DNA from: Oligoflexus tunisiensis
GTDB taxonomy: Bacteria > Bdellovibrionota_B > Oligoflexia > Oligoflexales > Oligoflexaceae
Assembly (NCBI RefSeq): GCF_001748245.1
Contig: NZ_BDFO01000001.1
Location: 3,342,509-3,406,508 of the forward strand
Length of the DNA: 64,000 nucleotides
Direction of reading: 5' to 3'
The position numbers were made by a program, and so were the translations under genes. This document shows, piece by piece, positions 18,225 to 26,803 of this stretch (its first letter is position 1; the number at the start of each line of letters is the position of its first letter). The notes under the pieces are model-generated. The model saw only the letters and a list, made by a program, of their open reading frames with translations. It ran no database searches and was not told the origin of the DNA.

Positions 18225-20030
18225 TCAAGCGATCCGTCGCGCCAGGACCCGATAACTGTTCGACCAGCCTGGCCTGCGAAAGAGCGGGGCCATGGACTTA
18301 TCGAGGATCCGCGCGAGAATAATCATCGGCAGGCACAAAAGGAATACGGCCTTGTTCCAAAACCGCTGCAGAAATGTGGCTGGTTTGCGCCAGGGCATGT
18401 CAGGTGGCGGCGCGAGCGCATTGAGCATGAGGCCCACCGAGAAGACGAAGTCCACCGGCTGATGCGCCTCGCCCCGGTGCCAGGTCAGAGTTTCGAAGGA
18501 ATGCTTGTTCAGAATGCGTTCCAGGTTTTTGGTTGACAGCATATGCTGGTGCTGCGGTTGAAACCAGGGCATCCAGAATGAGCCAAACCACTGGCCGAAA
18601 CGGGATTCCGGATCGGGCAGTTCAATCAGCAAATGCCCGCCAGTGGGCAGAATCTTCGCCGCCGCTGCGATTTCCGATTCAGGATCGCGGGTGTGTTCCA
18701 GATAATGGCTCATGCTGATGACATCATAGCTGCCTTCGCTGGCGAGGCGTTCGGCGAGTTCAGGAAATAGACCGCAGATGGCCCGATCAATCCAGCCACG
18801 TTTTTCCGCGTCCAGAACGCCTTGATTGAGATCCAGTCCATCGAAGGACACGCCCGGCCATTGATCCCGCGCGACACAGCAGAAGTGCCCATGCCCGGCT
18901 CCCACATCAAGCCAGCGCCGCGGTTCGGCCTGGCCTTTTAGCATCTGCGCCCGGGCCACATAAGGGCTGCTGCCGTAACTGAAGACGACGTCGGTTCGTT
19001 CCTTGCCAAGCCCATCATAGAAGTCCTTGTAATAGAAATTGAGGCCAGCGATGGACAGACGCGGATTTTGAAAGAGATGCTGGCAGTCGAGACAGCGCGC
19101 GAGCTTGAAAACGCCCGGTTTGAATTGAATCCAGTCCCTGCTGGAGACGGCGGTTTTCAAACGCATGGAACCACAGATGGGGCAGTCGGGGCGCGGCTCT
19201 TCGAAGAAAGGCTTGATGCCCTGGGCCAGGAGTTCGCGATATTGCGTGCGACTTTGTTCGATGAGGGCCTTGCGTTCGGCCTGATCCCGACGACCGGCTG
19301 TCAGGAGGGTTCGGAAATCATAAAAAACGCGCAGGATGGCGAAGGGAAAAAGACCTTTGGTTTTGAAAGGAGTCCCGCCCAAAGCCAGAAGAGGCTGCAC
19401 ATGATAAGCCGCAAACGCCAGCAGTCCCGCGGTCGGAATGAAAAAAGCCCCGAGGATCACCAGAAGGAGTTGAAGGAGCATGACGGGTCGGACAAGACCA
19501 CCGAAAACAAATTCCACCAGCGGACCCTGTTCACGCCAGGTCCGGGGTGAAGCCTTCAGCCAGGGCACGATCGCGAAATCCATCCCGGTGCCGGCGTATT
19601 TTTTGAGTTGATCAGCGAGACGGGCAAAGTCCACAGCCTCGGTGGGGGATTCGTAATCCGGCCCGAAACGCTCCAGGATATGGGAACGCACCAGGATCGC
19701 TTCCCCGGAACATTTCGCCGAGGCGATGCGCTCGCGCCGAAACTGTTCGGGTTGAATGGCCTGACACGCGAGCAGGGCCTCCGCCGCAGGCATGTTGCCG
19801 GGAAGCAGGACCAGGACATCCAGATTCTGCGCCTCGGCATAGGCAGCCGCAGCACGCCGTGTGGCTTCATCGAGCGTCGCCTGCGTCCGCGTGATGAAAT
19901 GCAGTGTCACCGGAACCTCGAATTCTGCGCGCGGAATGACGGCCAGACTGCGGGCCCGCTTTCTCAAACGCAATCCATCGAGAACCCAGACGAGGGCCAT
20001 AAAACCTGCAAAAAACAGCCAAAAACTCAT
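18225..20030 (-). CDS. membrane domain fused to SAM methyltransferase
   Basis: 601 residues. One membrane helix near 3-20, a soluble alpha/beta segment (about 30-165) and a further hydrophobic block (about 180-225) resemble a reduced membrane glycosyltransferase-like module, but I see no intact DXD, so that label is tentative. Residues 285-600 are a class I SAM methyltransferase with N-terminal zinc pairs (CPIC, CLDC) and the SAM loop LDVGAGHGHF. The methyltransferase half has features of sugar or lipid-head-group methylases. It is last in the eight-gene operon, 17 bases after its neighbour with GAGG before the ATG. The probable role is modifying the operon's lipid or glycoside product at the membrane. 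Confidence 0.72.
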   Translation of the reverse strand: MSFWLFFAGFMALVWVLDGLRLRKRARSLAVIPRAEFEVPVTLHFITRTQATLDEATRRAAAAYAEAQNLDVLVLLPGNMPAAEALLACQAIQPEQFRRERIASAKCSGEAILVRSHILERFGPDYESPTEAVDFARLADQLKKYAGTGMDFAIVPWLKASPRTWREQGPLVEFVFGGLVRPVMLLQLLLVILGAFFIPTAGLLAFAAYHVQPLLALGGTPFKTKGLFPFAILRVFYDFRTLLTAGRRDQAERKALIEQSRTQYRELLAQGIKPFFEEPRPDCPICGSMRLKTAVSSRDWIQFKPGVFKLARCLDCQHLFQNPRLSIAGLNFYYKDFYDGLGKERTDVVFSYGSSPYVARAQMLKGQAEPRRWLDVGAGHGHFCCVARDQWPGVSFDGLDLNQGVLDAEKRGWIDRAICGLFPELAERLASEGSYDVISMSHYLEHTRDPESEIAAAAKILPTGGHLLIELPDPESRFGQWFGSFWMPWFQPQHQHMLSTKNLERILNKHSFETLTWHRGEAHQPVDFVFSVGLMLNALAPPPDMPWRKPATFLQRFWNKAVFLLCLPMIILARILDKSMAPLFRRPGWSNSYRVLARRIA

Positions 20031-20047
20031 ACTTGCCTCATTACGTG

Positions 20048-20932
20048 TCAGGTTCCCGCCAGCGACTTACGAAAATAGCCGCTTAATTCGGAACGGTGCG
20101 AAAAGAAATAACCCAGGAATGCAAAGAGCAGCAGCTTCGGATGACGCTTCCAGATATCCTCGGGCGGCGGTTCGAAGCCCACATCCACGACGTTGCCTCC
20201 GGCGCGGATGAATTCATGCAGAAAACGGGTGTTGACCGTCGGGGTCAGGGTATCCGTGCAGTGACGCTGGGATAAGCCGGTGACTCGCAGGCCATGCGCT
20301 TTGGTCATCGCCAGCAGAGCCTTCTTGGAAAAAATATGCCGATGATAAGGCTGATGCAGACTCATCGCATAGCGGTCATGGTCCTTGAGTCGGATGCGAT
20401 TGGCCAGGGGCGTGCCGAGATAGAGGAGACCCTCGGGTTTCAAACAGCGGAGAATTTCCTGCAGCATGAGGCCCGGATCGTCGGCATGTTCGATGACATC
20501 CTGAGCCAGCACCGCATCATATTCCGCTTCCAGTTTTTTGGGATCGGCAAAGGATTCGACGTAAGGATCGTAACCGACCGCGTGAACATAGCCCTGATCG
20601 CGCAGATATTGGACATAAACGCCAGCCCCGCAGCCGTAGTCGAGGATTTTATGATGGTGCCTGACGCCCTGTTTGACAAGGTCACGCGTGCGTTTGCGGT
20701 AAGCGATTTTGCTCCAGAAGTCGAGTTTGTGTTTGGCGAAGGGATAGCCTTCGTAATAATGCGGCAGGTTCACCTCCTCTTTCGAATGGAGCGAGCCACA
20801 GCCTGCACAACGCCAGACCGTAAATTTCTGGTCCTGAAAGGCTCGTACTATGGCCGGCACCTGGGCTTTTTCCCGTGCCTGTTGAAAATGCCCGCGATCC
20901 GGGCAGAAGGGACAGCTGAGGCAGGCATTCAT
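20048..20932 (-). CDS. class I SAM-dependent methyltransferase
   Basis: 294 residues. N-terminal Cys pairs (CPFC, CAGC) suggest a zinc ribbon; the SAM-binding motif is LDYGCGAGVYVQYL, and AQDVIEHADDP is the usual post-motif for type 11/12 methyltransferases. This kind often methylates sugars or quinone-like and lipid substrates. Its start overlaps the glycosyltransferase stop by 4 bases (ATGA), so translation is coupled. It shares the zinc-ribbon-plus-methylase layout with the next gene, suggesting two methyl transfers onto the same glycosylated product. Confidence 0.8.
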   Translation of the reverse strand: MNACLSCPFCPDRGHFQQAREKAQVPAIVRAFQDQKFTVWRCAGCGSLHSKEEVNLPHYYEGYPFAKHKLDFWSKIAYRKRTRDLVKQGVRHHHKILDYGCGAGVYVQYLRDQGYVHAVGYDPYVESFADPKKLEAEYDAVLAQDVIEHADDPGLMLQEILRCLKPEGLLYLGTPLANRIRLKDHDRYAMSLHQPYHRHIFSKKALLAMTKAHGLRVTGLSQRHCTDTLTPTVNTRFLHEFIRAGGNVVDVGFEPPPEDIWKRHPKLLLFAFLGYFFSHRSELSGYFRKSLAGT

Positions 20933-22092
20933 CGCAGCATTCCTTTCAAAAGTTTCACGGCCTGCGCCGGACCACCACTGGCCTGCAGGATCCTTTGCAG
21001 ACGCATGGCCGCGTCACGGAATTCCGGTTCATCGAGGACCCGCTGGGTGACAGCAGCAAGGTCCGCGCTCTTCACGCGATCGAAATGTACACGCAGGCCG
21101 GCTCCACTGCGGACGAGCTGCTCGGCGATCACCGGCTGATCATCCTTGATCGGGGCCACGACGGCCGGCAGACCATGCAGCAGGGTTTCACAGAAGGTGT
21201 TGTGGCCCCCGTGGAAAATCACGGCATCCACCTTTTTTAAGAGAGCGAGCTGCGGCACATAACGCTGGACGATGAAATGGTCCGGCACCGGACCCAGCAT
21301 ATCCGCAGGTGCGGCCAGGATCAGCTGCAGCTCAGAATGGGTGAAAGCCTCCTTGACCTTCGCGTAGAATTTCTGGGATCGCTCGGCGTTTATGGTTCCG
21401 AGAGACAAATAAACCTTGCGGCGCCTGGAGTCCAGAAGGTGCCAGGGAAAATCCGCGGCATCCTGCTCCTCGCGCAGGGAGGGACCGATAAAGTGAAAAT
21501 GATCGGGTATGTGTTCTTCAGCGGCGATCAGTTCACGCACAGAGAGGATGAGCACAAGGTCATTGGAGAGATCGGGCCTTTCCCAACGCTCCAGGCCATA
21601 GCGATCCTGCACGCGTCCGAGGGTTTCGATCATCCATTCCTTGACCTTCGGCATCTGCACGATGGGATTGAAAACCGCAGCCGAAGTTGTGGCCAGGGTG
21701 GCCCATGGTAGGCGTTTCAAACGCGCGGCAAGGGCGCCTGCCAGAGCCTGCTGATCGCAGAGGATCAGATCCGGATTAAATTGATCGATGGCCCGCAGAA
21801 CGCCAGGCATCATGGCATCCGTCAGGGGAACCAGAAATTCCTCGTAAAAGAATTGAAAGGATTCCAGGCCTGTAACTTTCTGAGCCTTCGCCATCCAGCT
21901 GGCATTGACGTCAATGTCCGCGGTTTCCTGAATGGGAATCAGCGGCAGATCATGCGGCAGCAGGGCCCAAACGCGCCATCCGCAACCTACCCAGGTTACG
22001 GCATGACCTTCGGCCATCAACCGCCGTCCGATGGCCAGCGTGGGATTGATATGGCCCGCGAGAGGCGGGACGATCAGCATAAATCGCGACAC
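20929..22092 (-). CDS. GT1-family glycosyltransferase (MGT/UGT-like)
   Basis: 387 residues with the GT-B fold of macrolide/UDP-glucuronosyl transferases: N-terminal acceptor-binding start PPLAGHINPTLAIGRRL, and the C-terminal nucleotide-sugar motif HGGHNTFCETLLHGLPAVV followed by DDQPVIAEQL. Such enzymes glycosylate small hydrophobic aglycones using an NDP-sugar in the cytoplasm. GTG start at 22092, one base after the hydrolase stop; ATG 22080 is possible. Set in the operon downstream of the synthase, it points to a glycosylated polyketide or lipid. Confidence 0.87.
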   Translation of the reverse strand: MSRFMLIVPPLAGHINPTLAIGRRLMAEGHAVTWVGCGWRVWALLPHDLPLIPIQETADIDVNASWMAKAQKVTGLESFQFFYEEFLVPLTDAMMPGVLRAIDQFNPDLILCDQQALAGALAARLKRLPWATLATTSAAVFNPIVQMPKVKEWMIETLGRVQDRYGLERWERPDLSNDLVLILSVRELIAAEEHIPDHFHFIGPSLREEQDAADFPWHLLDSRRRKVYLSLGTINAERSQKFYAKVKEAFTHSELQLILAAPADMLGPVPDHFIVQRYVPQLALLKKVDAVIFHGGHNTFCETLLHGLPAVVAPIKDDQPVIAEQLVRSGAGLRVHFDRVKSADLAAVTQRVLDEPEFRDAAMRLQRILQASGGPAQAVKLLKGMLR

Positions 22093-22093
22093 T

Positions 22094-23053
22094 TTAGAAG
22101 ACCTGCCTTTCTACGTTGCCGTTCAGAGGCTCCGGCGCGAGCTGCGGATGCAGATGATGCGTCTGGTCCGCCGCGAGCTGTGGATGCAACTGCTGCGTCT
22201 GGTCCGCCGCGAGCTGTGGATGCAACTGCTGCGTCTGGTCCGGTTCAAGCCGTGGATGCAGTTGCTGCATCTGCTCCTGCACCGTTGCCAGGATTACATC
22301 ACGCAGAGTTTCCGTTTGTTCCCAAAGAACGGAATGCGTGCAGCCGGCAAAGATTTGAATGCGGCAGCTGGGAAGATGCCGCGCCAAGCATTCGGCATTA
22401 CCGATAATATCGGAATTCCCGCCATAGACGGCCAGCACCGGCGCTGTGATCTTTTCCAGATCAGTGTCATGCGTGTACGGGGAAGCGTAAAGATCATCGA
22501 GCAGCGTGGTTTCATGCACCAGCTCATAGGCATTGCGCGCGAGGCGGTTGCTCTTGCGCTCGCTGTGCCGGCCGAGCCAGTTTTGAAAATTGGCGGCGAT
22601 CTTTTCCTGGCGGGCTTCGCCTTCCAAACGCAGGGAATTCATCATATCATCGCGCCAGACCTGGTCATTGATCTGGGCATCAATCAGCACCAGTCCGGCC
22701 GTGCGCTCGGGAAAATAACGCGCAAAATTCAACGCGAGTAGGCCACCGAAGCTGTTGCCGATCAAAATCACCTGATCATCCGGGGCGACATGATCCAAAA
22801 GTTTTTGCAAATCCGTCAGATGCTGCGCGAGCCCATAACCCTGCCTGGGGCGATCGCTCATGCCGTGACCGCGAAGGTCATAGAGCAGAACGCGAGCCTC
22901 CTGCGCCGCCTGGTTCGCAACCGTAAAAAACCAGCTGGAGAGATTGTCCATCACAAGACCGTGCAGGAACACAAGCATCACCCCAGGCCTGGGATTCACC
23001 GGCGCCAGAACCTGGTAGTGCAGCTGGACTCCATCCACACTCAAAAAACTCAT
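22094..23053 (-). CDS. alpha/beta hydrolase with C-terminal 12-residue repeats
   Basis: 319 residues. Alpha/beta hydrolase core (nucleophile elbow GNSFGG, YDLRGHGMS after strand 4, terminal His in CTHS) followed by a tail of four 12-residue repeats of the type QQLHPQLAADQT. The core resembles the preceding gene product and probably arose by duplication. In a synthase operon without a thioesterase domain, such hydrolases are candidates for chain release or editing. The start overlaps the upstream stop by 4 bases. The repeat tail is unusual for the fold and absent from its paralogue. Confidence 0.83.
   Translation of the reverse strand: MSFLSVDGVQLHYQVLAPVNPRPGVMLVFLHGLVMDNLSSWFFTVANQAAQEARVLLYDLRGHGMSDRPRQGYGLAQHLTDLQKLLDHVAPDDQVILIGNSFGGLLALNFARYFPERTAGLVLIDAQINDQVWRDDMMNSLRLEGEARQEKIAANFQNWLGRHSERKSNRLARNAYELVHETTLLDDLYASPYTHDTDLEKITAPVLAVYGGNSDIIGNAECLARHLPSCRIQIFAGCTHSVLWEQTETLRDVILATVQEQMQQLHPRLEPDQTQQLHPQLAADQTQQLHPQLAADQTHHLHPQLAPEPLNGNVERQVF
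22139..22282. repeat. four tandem 36-bp repeats within hydrolase gene
   Basis: Units begin at 22139, 22175, 22211 and 22247, each 36 bp. Units two and three differ only near the end; the outer units have diverged. The period is in frame, so it adds 12 residues per copy to the protein tail and could expand or contract without disrupting the gene. Confidence 0.9.
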
Positions 23054-23802
23054 GAGAAAAACTCTCCTATGGTACGCCCGAGTTCCTGCGGCATTTCCGA
23101 TGGAAGATAATGACCGCCGGGCAGCCAGCTGATCTGAGCCTGGGGCAAAAGACCCTGGAGTTTACGCGGCACATCCACCAGTTTGGATTGGGTCCCGTAA
23201 ACGAGCAGAGCCGGCTTTTGATAACGACCGGCGCCGGCCAGAGCCGGTTCGCGTTCGTTCCGCAGCTGGGCCAGGAGATTGGTTTCATTCAAAAGAAAAT
23301 TCAAACGGGCGATCAAGCGGCGCCCCTGTCGACTGCCTGTGCCCAGGGATTTCTGCAGTTCCACAGGCAGGGCGGCCAGCATCGTTTCGGGATCGGCGTT
23401 GCGGAACTCATCCATTTCCAGGCCGCGGGCCAGAGGCACGGGGGCTTCGATACAGACGAGGCGGTTCACGCGATCGGGATAACGCAAGGCGAACTGCAGC
23501 GCGATCATCGCTCCATAGCTGTGACCAATGAGGGCGATATCCTGAAGACCCTGGGAATCCAGCAGCACCTCCAGGTCATCGACCATGGTTTCCAGGTTAT
23601 AGCCGCCCGGGCTCTTCGCACTCATGCCGTGACCCCGCAGGTCATAAAGCAGAACCTCATGCCGGGCCGCGAGCTGCGACGCGAGGCTGAAGTACCAGCT
23701 CGCCATGTTGCCCAGCAAAAGACCATGAATCATCACGACCGCCGGTCCCTGGCCGAGGCGCTGATAGTGCAGCCGGGTTCCGTTGATTTCAATCAATGGC
23801 AT
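23050..23802 (-). CDS. alpha/beta hydrolase
   Basis: 250-residue alpha/beta-hydrolase-fold protein: oxyanion strand MIHGLLLGNMASW, GHGMS, elbow GHSYGA with nucleophile Ser, Asp on a later strand and His in GGHYLPSE. Probably an esterase/thioesterase-like enzyme; substrate unknown. The start overlaps the acyl carrier protein gene by 10 bases and the stop overlaps the next hydrolase by 4, so it belongs firmly in the synthase operon. A type II thioesterase-like or product-release role is likely but inferred. Confidence 0.83.
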   Translation of the reverse strand: MPLIEINGTRLHYQRLGQGPAVVMIHGLLLGNMASWYFSLASQLAARHEVLLYDLRGHGMSAKSPGGYNLETMVDDLEVLLDSQGLQDIALIGHSYGAMIALQFALRYPDRVNRLVCIEAPVPLARGLEMDEFRNADPETMLAALPVELQKSLGTGSRQGRRLIARLNFLLNETNLLAQLRNEREPALAGAGRYQKPALLVYGTQSKLVDVPRKLQGLLPQAQISWLPGGHYLPSEMPQELGRTIGEFFS

Positions 23803-24080
23803 TGTTCGATAAACCTAACCACGTCCCCGACGCGAAGATTGATGATATCCTGCAGCTCCTTGCCGGCAAGCCAGCCGGCGAAGTCGAGTTCCTTGCCATA
23901 GCGGTTCTGCAGCTGCTCTGACAGCACCACGAATTCAATGCTCTCCAGTTCCAGGTCGCGGTTGAAGGAGGTCTCGAGGGCGATCTCGCGATCATTCAAA
24001 TCCACATCCTGCCCGATGATGCCGGCTATCATGCTGCGGACTTCATCGAGAATCTTCTGTTCATCATGTGATTCAAGCAT
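23793..24080 (-). CDS. free acyl carrier protein
   Basis: 95-residue discrete acyl carrier protein. Helical pattern with the phosphopantetheine site LELESIEF (Ser 47), a variant of the usual DSL, and acidic residues before it. The ATG shares one base with the TGA of the upstream gene (TGATG). It carries acyl intermediates as thioesters on a prosthetic arm probably installed by the phosphopantetheinyl transferase fused at the end of that upstream gene. A discrete ACP in addition to the synthase's internal one suggests a starter-loading, extender or transfer step. Confidence 0.88.
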   Translation of the reverse strand: MLESHDEQKILDEVRSMIAGIIGQDVDLNDREIALETSFNRDLELESIEFVVLSEQLQNRYGKELDFAGWLAGKELQDIINLRVGDVVRFIEQCH

Positions 24081-26803
24081 CAATGCAAACCTCCAAATTT
24101 GCTCACGATAAAGGACCCGAGTCTGGTGCTCTGCACCCAGGCCTTTTGAATGCGAATGCGATCCTTCTGCCACTCTTCAATCACGAATTTTTTCGGGTCA
24201 CCCTGCAGACCAAGTCCGGTGGATTTGGCGAAGGCTTCCTTGGCACTCCAGAAACGGGTGATCCACTCGGCGCGATCCTCGGCCGGCAGGAGTTGCCATT
24301 CATCCGCTGTGAAGACCGTGCGCATAAAGGAGTCCTGGCGGACCTCAATTTTTTCGATATCGATGCCCGGAAAAGCACGCTCGCTCACCATGGCCACGCC
24401 GAGATTTTCCTTGTGGGAAATGGACACGTGAAGCAGCCATTCCCCCGGCATTTCCGTGATGCAGGGCTTGCCGTTGGCATCATTCTGAATCCAGATTTCC
24501 GCAGGATAAATGTCGTGGGGATAGCCGTGGGTCCAAAGGAAATGTCGCACGGCGTCCTTGGCCGCGACGCGCCCGCAGATCCATTCCTTTTGCTTCGCGC
24601 CGAGGCCTTGATAAATTTTGCGTTCCTCTTCCCGCAGATAACGACGGGACAGTTCATGACAGATGCCGTCGCTCAAATGCTCGGGTTCAAACCACGAATA
24701 GCCCTCGCGCTGCTCCGCCATCATACGGCTGCCCGGTTTCAGGAGGAACTGCCAGTGCCGGTCATCGCATTCAAATCGCCATTTTTCCCAGGCTTCGATG
24801 CGAGCCCAGACCTGATTCTGGGAACTCACTTCCATATCGAACATGATATCGCGGCTGCGAATGCGCCGATTGCGCACGCGACAGTCCATAATGCCGAGCT
24901 GCGGCTGCGGGCCGAAGAAGCTGATTTTTTTGATACGGATCGGCATCGCATAACGATCCACCGGCAGACGCTGCATGATCCAAAGTCCTGCGAGCTGCCC
25001 GACATTATCGAGCAGGGCACCTGGCACCGGAGTGGCGCGAATTTTTCCATCGATGCCATTCGTTCCCACGCCGTCGAAGGCGGTGAGCCCTTGATACTGC
25101 GGACCGTGGAAGAGCCAGCCGTCCTGGTACACGGTGGCCAGCGGAATGGAGCTGGCCTCGGGCTCCGTGAGCGGTGGCAGAGAGCAGGCCGGAGCGGGCG
25201 GATAGCCTGGGGAAAGAACCGCCGTCGCCAGGAAGTGACCGATGATGTCCACCTTCAGGCGGCTCTGCCCATCATAGTTGAGTTCGATATCCAGTTCCTT
25301 GACCGATTCGACAGCCAACCATTTCGAGGCGGAAATATCCTCGATGGCGATGACCACGCGATTTTCCACATGTTCCTCGGCCAGTCGTCGGACGAGGTCG
25401 ATGGTCGCTGTCATGGGCATGACCGGGAAAAGATCGCTGGTATTTTTCCAGCCCTTTTTTTGCCGATAGATGCAGTGATCCATCAGCTCCGGGCGATCCT
25501 TGAGACTGAGCGTATGCTTGAGCCGGCGGCGGAAGGGCTCCGTTCGATGCAGAGCGGCTGTGACCTCACGCATGGCTTCCTTCATGCTATCAAAGCAAAG
25601 CTCCATTTCCTGCATAAGGTCCAGAGCGGGCACATACGCGGCAGACTTTTCCACGGGCGGCGGGGTGATCGTTTGAGGCGTGAATTCCAGGCTGAAATCG
25701 GCACCTTCCGCAAACAGAGCGGCACAAAAGCGCTGGAGCTGCGCCAGGGCTGAACGCTGGGACACGATGGTGCTGAGCGCCAGATGCGGACGTCCCCGGA
25801 GCGTGTCATCGACAAAACCAGGCAGACTGCCGGCACCGACCTGCAAAAAGACCCGCACGCCGTCCGCATACAGCGCCTCCGTGAGCTCACGGAAACGGAC
25901 CGGTTCCACCAGATGTTGAATCAGCAGTTTTTGCAAAGCGTCCTGATCGGTCGGGTAGGGACGGCAGGTGGTGGCGGACCAAAGAGGAAGCGAAGGTTCG
26001 GCAAAATGCAGGGTGCGGAAACTGCGTTCGATCACGCCGGTATAATTTTTGAAAAGAGATGTATGAAAGCCGGAACGAAAATCCAGCTTTTGACAGATCA
26101 CCTTCTCCGCGCGCAGGCGCTCGATGGCAAGGTCGGCACTGGCTTCCACGCCGCAGATGATGGATTGATGCGGGCAGTTATCGTGGGAAATCTCCAGATC
26201 CGGCAGCCCTTGAATGGCAGCCCGGGCCTTGTCCACACCGCAGCTCAGGGCGACAAACACCACACCAGGAACCGGCAGCATGCCGGGTTGAAAGGCGGCG
26301 ACGACCTCATCAATGGACTGATCCCCGGTATAACCGCAGGCCAGCATCGCCGCCCATTCCCCGATGCTGTGCCCCAGGACCATATCGGGTTTGATGCCGA
26401 GTTTTTTCAAAACCCGCGTGTAAAGATCGGAAGTGAAGAAGACCTCCGTGCCGCGATTTTCGAGCGAGGCATCCCTTTGCACGTTCACGGGCGGCAGCTG
26501 AAACTGTTCGGCCACATCACGGGTATCGATCGGCATCTGCGAGTCGATGCCCGGATACATGAAGGCCAGCCGTCCTCCCGATTGCAGCAGGCCCTCCGGA
26601 ACAAACCAGATATCCTGGATGCCGCGACTCGGCCGGCCTTTTTCCAGCACTTTGCGGGCCCGTTCCAAACGCTCCTCGGTGGGATGAATTACCGCCAGGC
26701 GCAGAAGCCCGCGCCCGGCGGCCAAGGATTGTCCTTCACGGAGCCCTTCCATCAACGAACGGATATCGTCAGCTGCAAGCAGCAATACGTCCTGCATGGT
26801 CAT
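24080..26803 (-). CDS. AT-DH-phosphopantetheinyl transferase fusion
   Basis: 907 residues with three parts. Residues about 75-370: acyltransferase with GHSIGEW (Ser 146) and FMYPGIDSQ in place of the usual GQGSQ. Residues about 400-690: polyketide-synthase-type double-hotdog dehydratase, His 443 in MDHCIY, HGPQYQGL, and D599 in LLDNVGQ. Residues about 700-905: Sfp/AcpS-type phosphopantetheinyl transferase with GIDIE (D815, E817) and WSAKEAF (K855, E856). It supplies dehydration and carrier-protein activation to the megasynthase, plus a second acyltransferase. Start and stop overlap both neighbours by 4 and 1 bases. The order is not one I know from pfa, hgl or enediyne clusters. Confidence 0.9.
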   Translation of the reverse strand: MTMQDVLLLAADDIRSLMEGLREGQSLAAGRGLLRLAVIHPTEERLERARKVLEKGRPSRGIQDIWFVPEGLLQSGGRLAFMYPGIDSQMPIDTRDVAEQFQLPPVNVQRDASLENRGTEVFFTSDLYTRVLKKLGIKPDMVLGHSIGEWAAMLACGYTGDQSIDEVVAAFQPGMLPVPGVVFVALSCGVDKARAAIQGLPDLEISHDNCPHQSIICGVEASADLAIERLRAEKVICQKLDFRSGFHTSLFKNYTGVIERSFRTLHFAEPSLPLWSATTCRPYPTDQDALQKLLIQHLVEPVRFRELTEALYADGVRVFLQVGAGSLPGFVDDTLRGRPHLALSTIVSQRSALAQLQRFCAALFAEGADFSLEFTPQTITPPPVEKSAAYVPALDLMQEMELCFDSMKEAMREVTAALHRTEPFRRRLKHTLSLKDRPELMDHCIYRQKKGWKNTSDLFPVMPMTATIDLVRRLAEEHVENRVVIAIEDISASKWLAVESVKELDIELNYDGQSRLKVDIIGHFLATAVLSPGYPPAPACSLPPLTEPEASSIPLATVYQDGWLFHGPQYQGLTAFDGVGTNGIDGKIRATPVPGALLDNVGQLAGLWIMQRLPVDRYAMPIRIKKISFFGPQPQLGIMDCRVRNRRIRSRDIMFDMEVSSQNQVWARIEAWEKWRFECDDRHWQFLLKPGSRMMAEQREGYSWFEPEHLSDGICHELSRRYLREEERKIYQGLGAKQKEWICGRVAAKDAVRHFLWTHGYPHDIYPAEIWIQNDANGKPCITEMPGEWLLHVSISHKENLGVAMVSERAFPGIDIEKIEVRQDSFMRTVFTADEWQLLPAEDRAEWITRFWSAKEAFAKSTGLGLQGDPKKFVIEEWQKDRIRIQKAWVQSTRLGSFIVSKFGGLH

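Noticed and set aside
22139..22282. CRISPR-like array
   Set aside because: Units are contiguous, in frame and have no spacers; it is a coding repeat.
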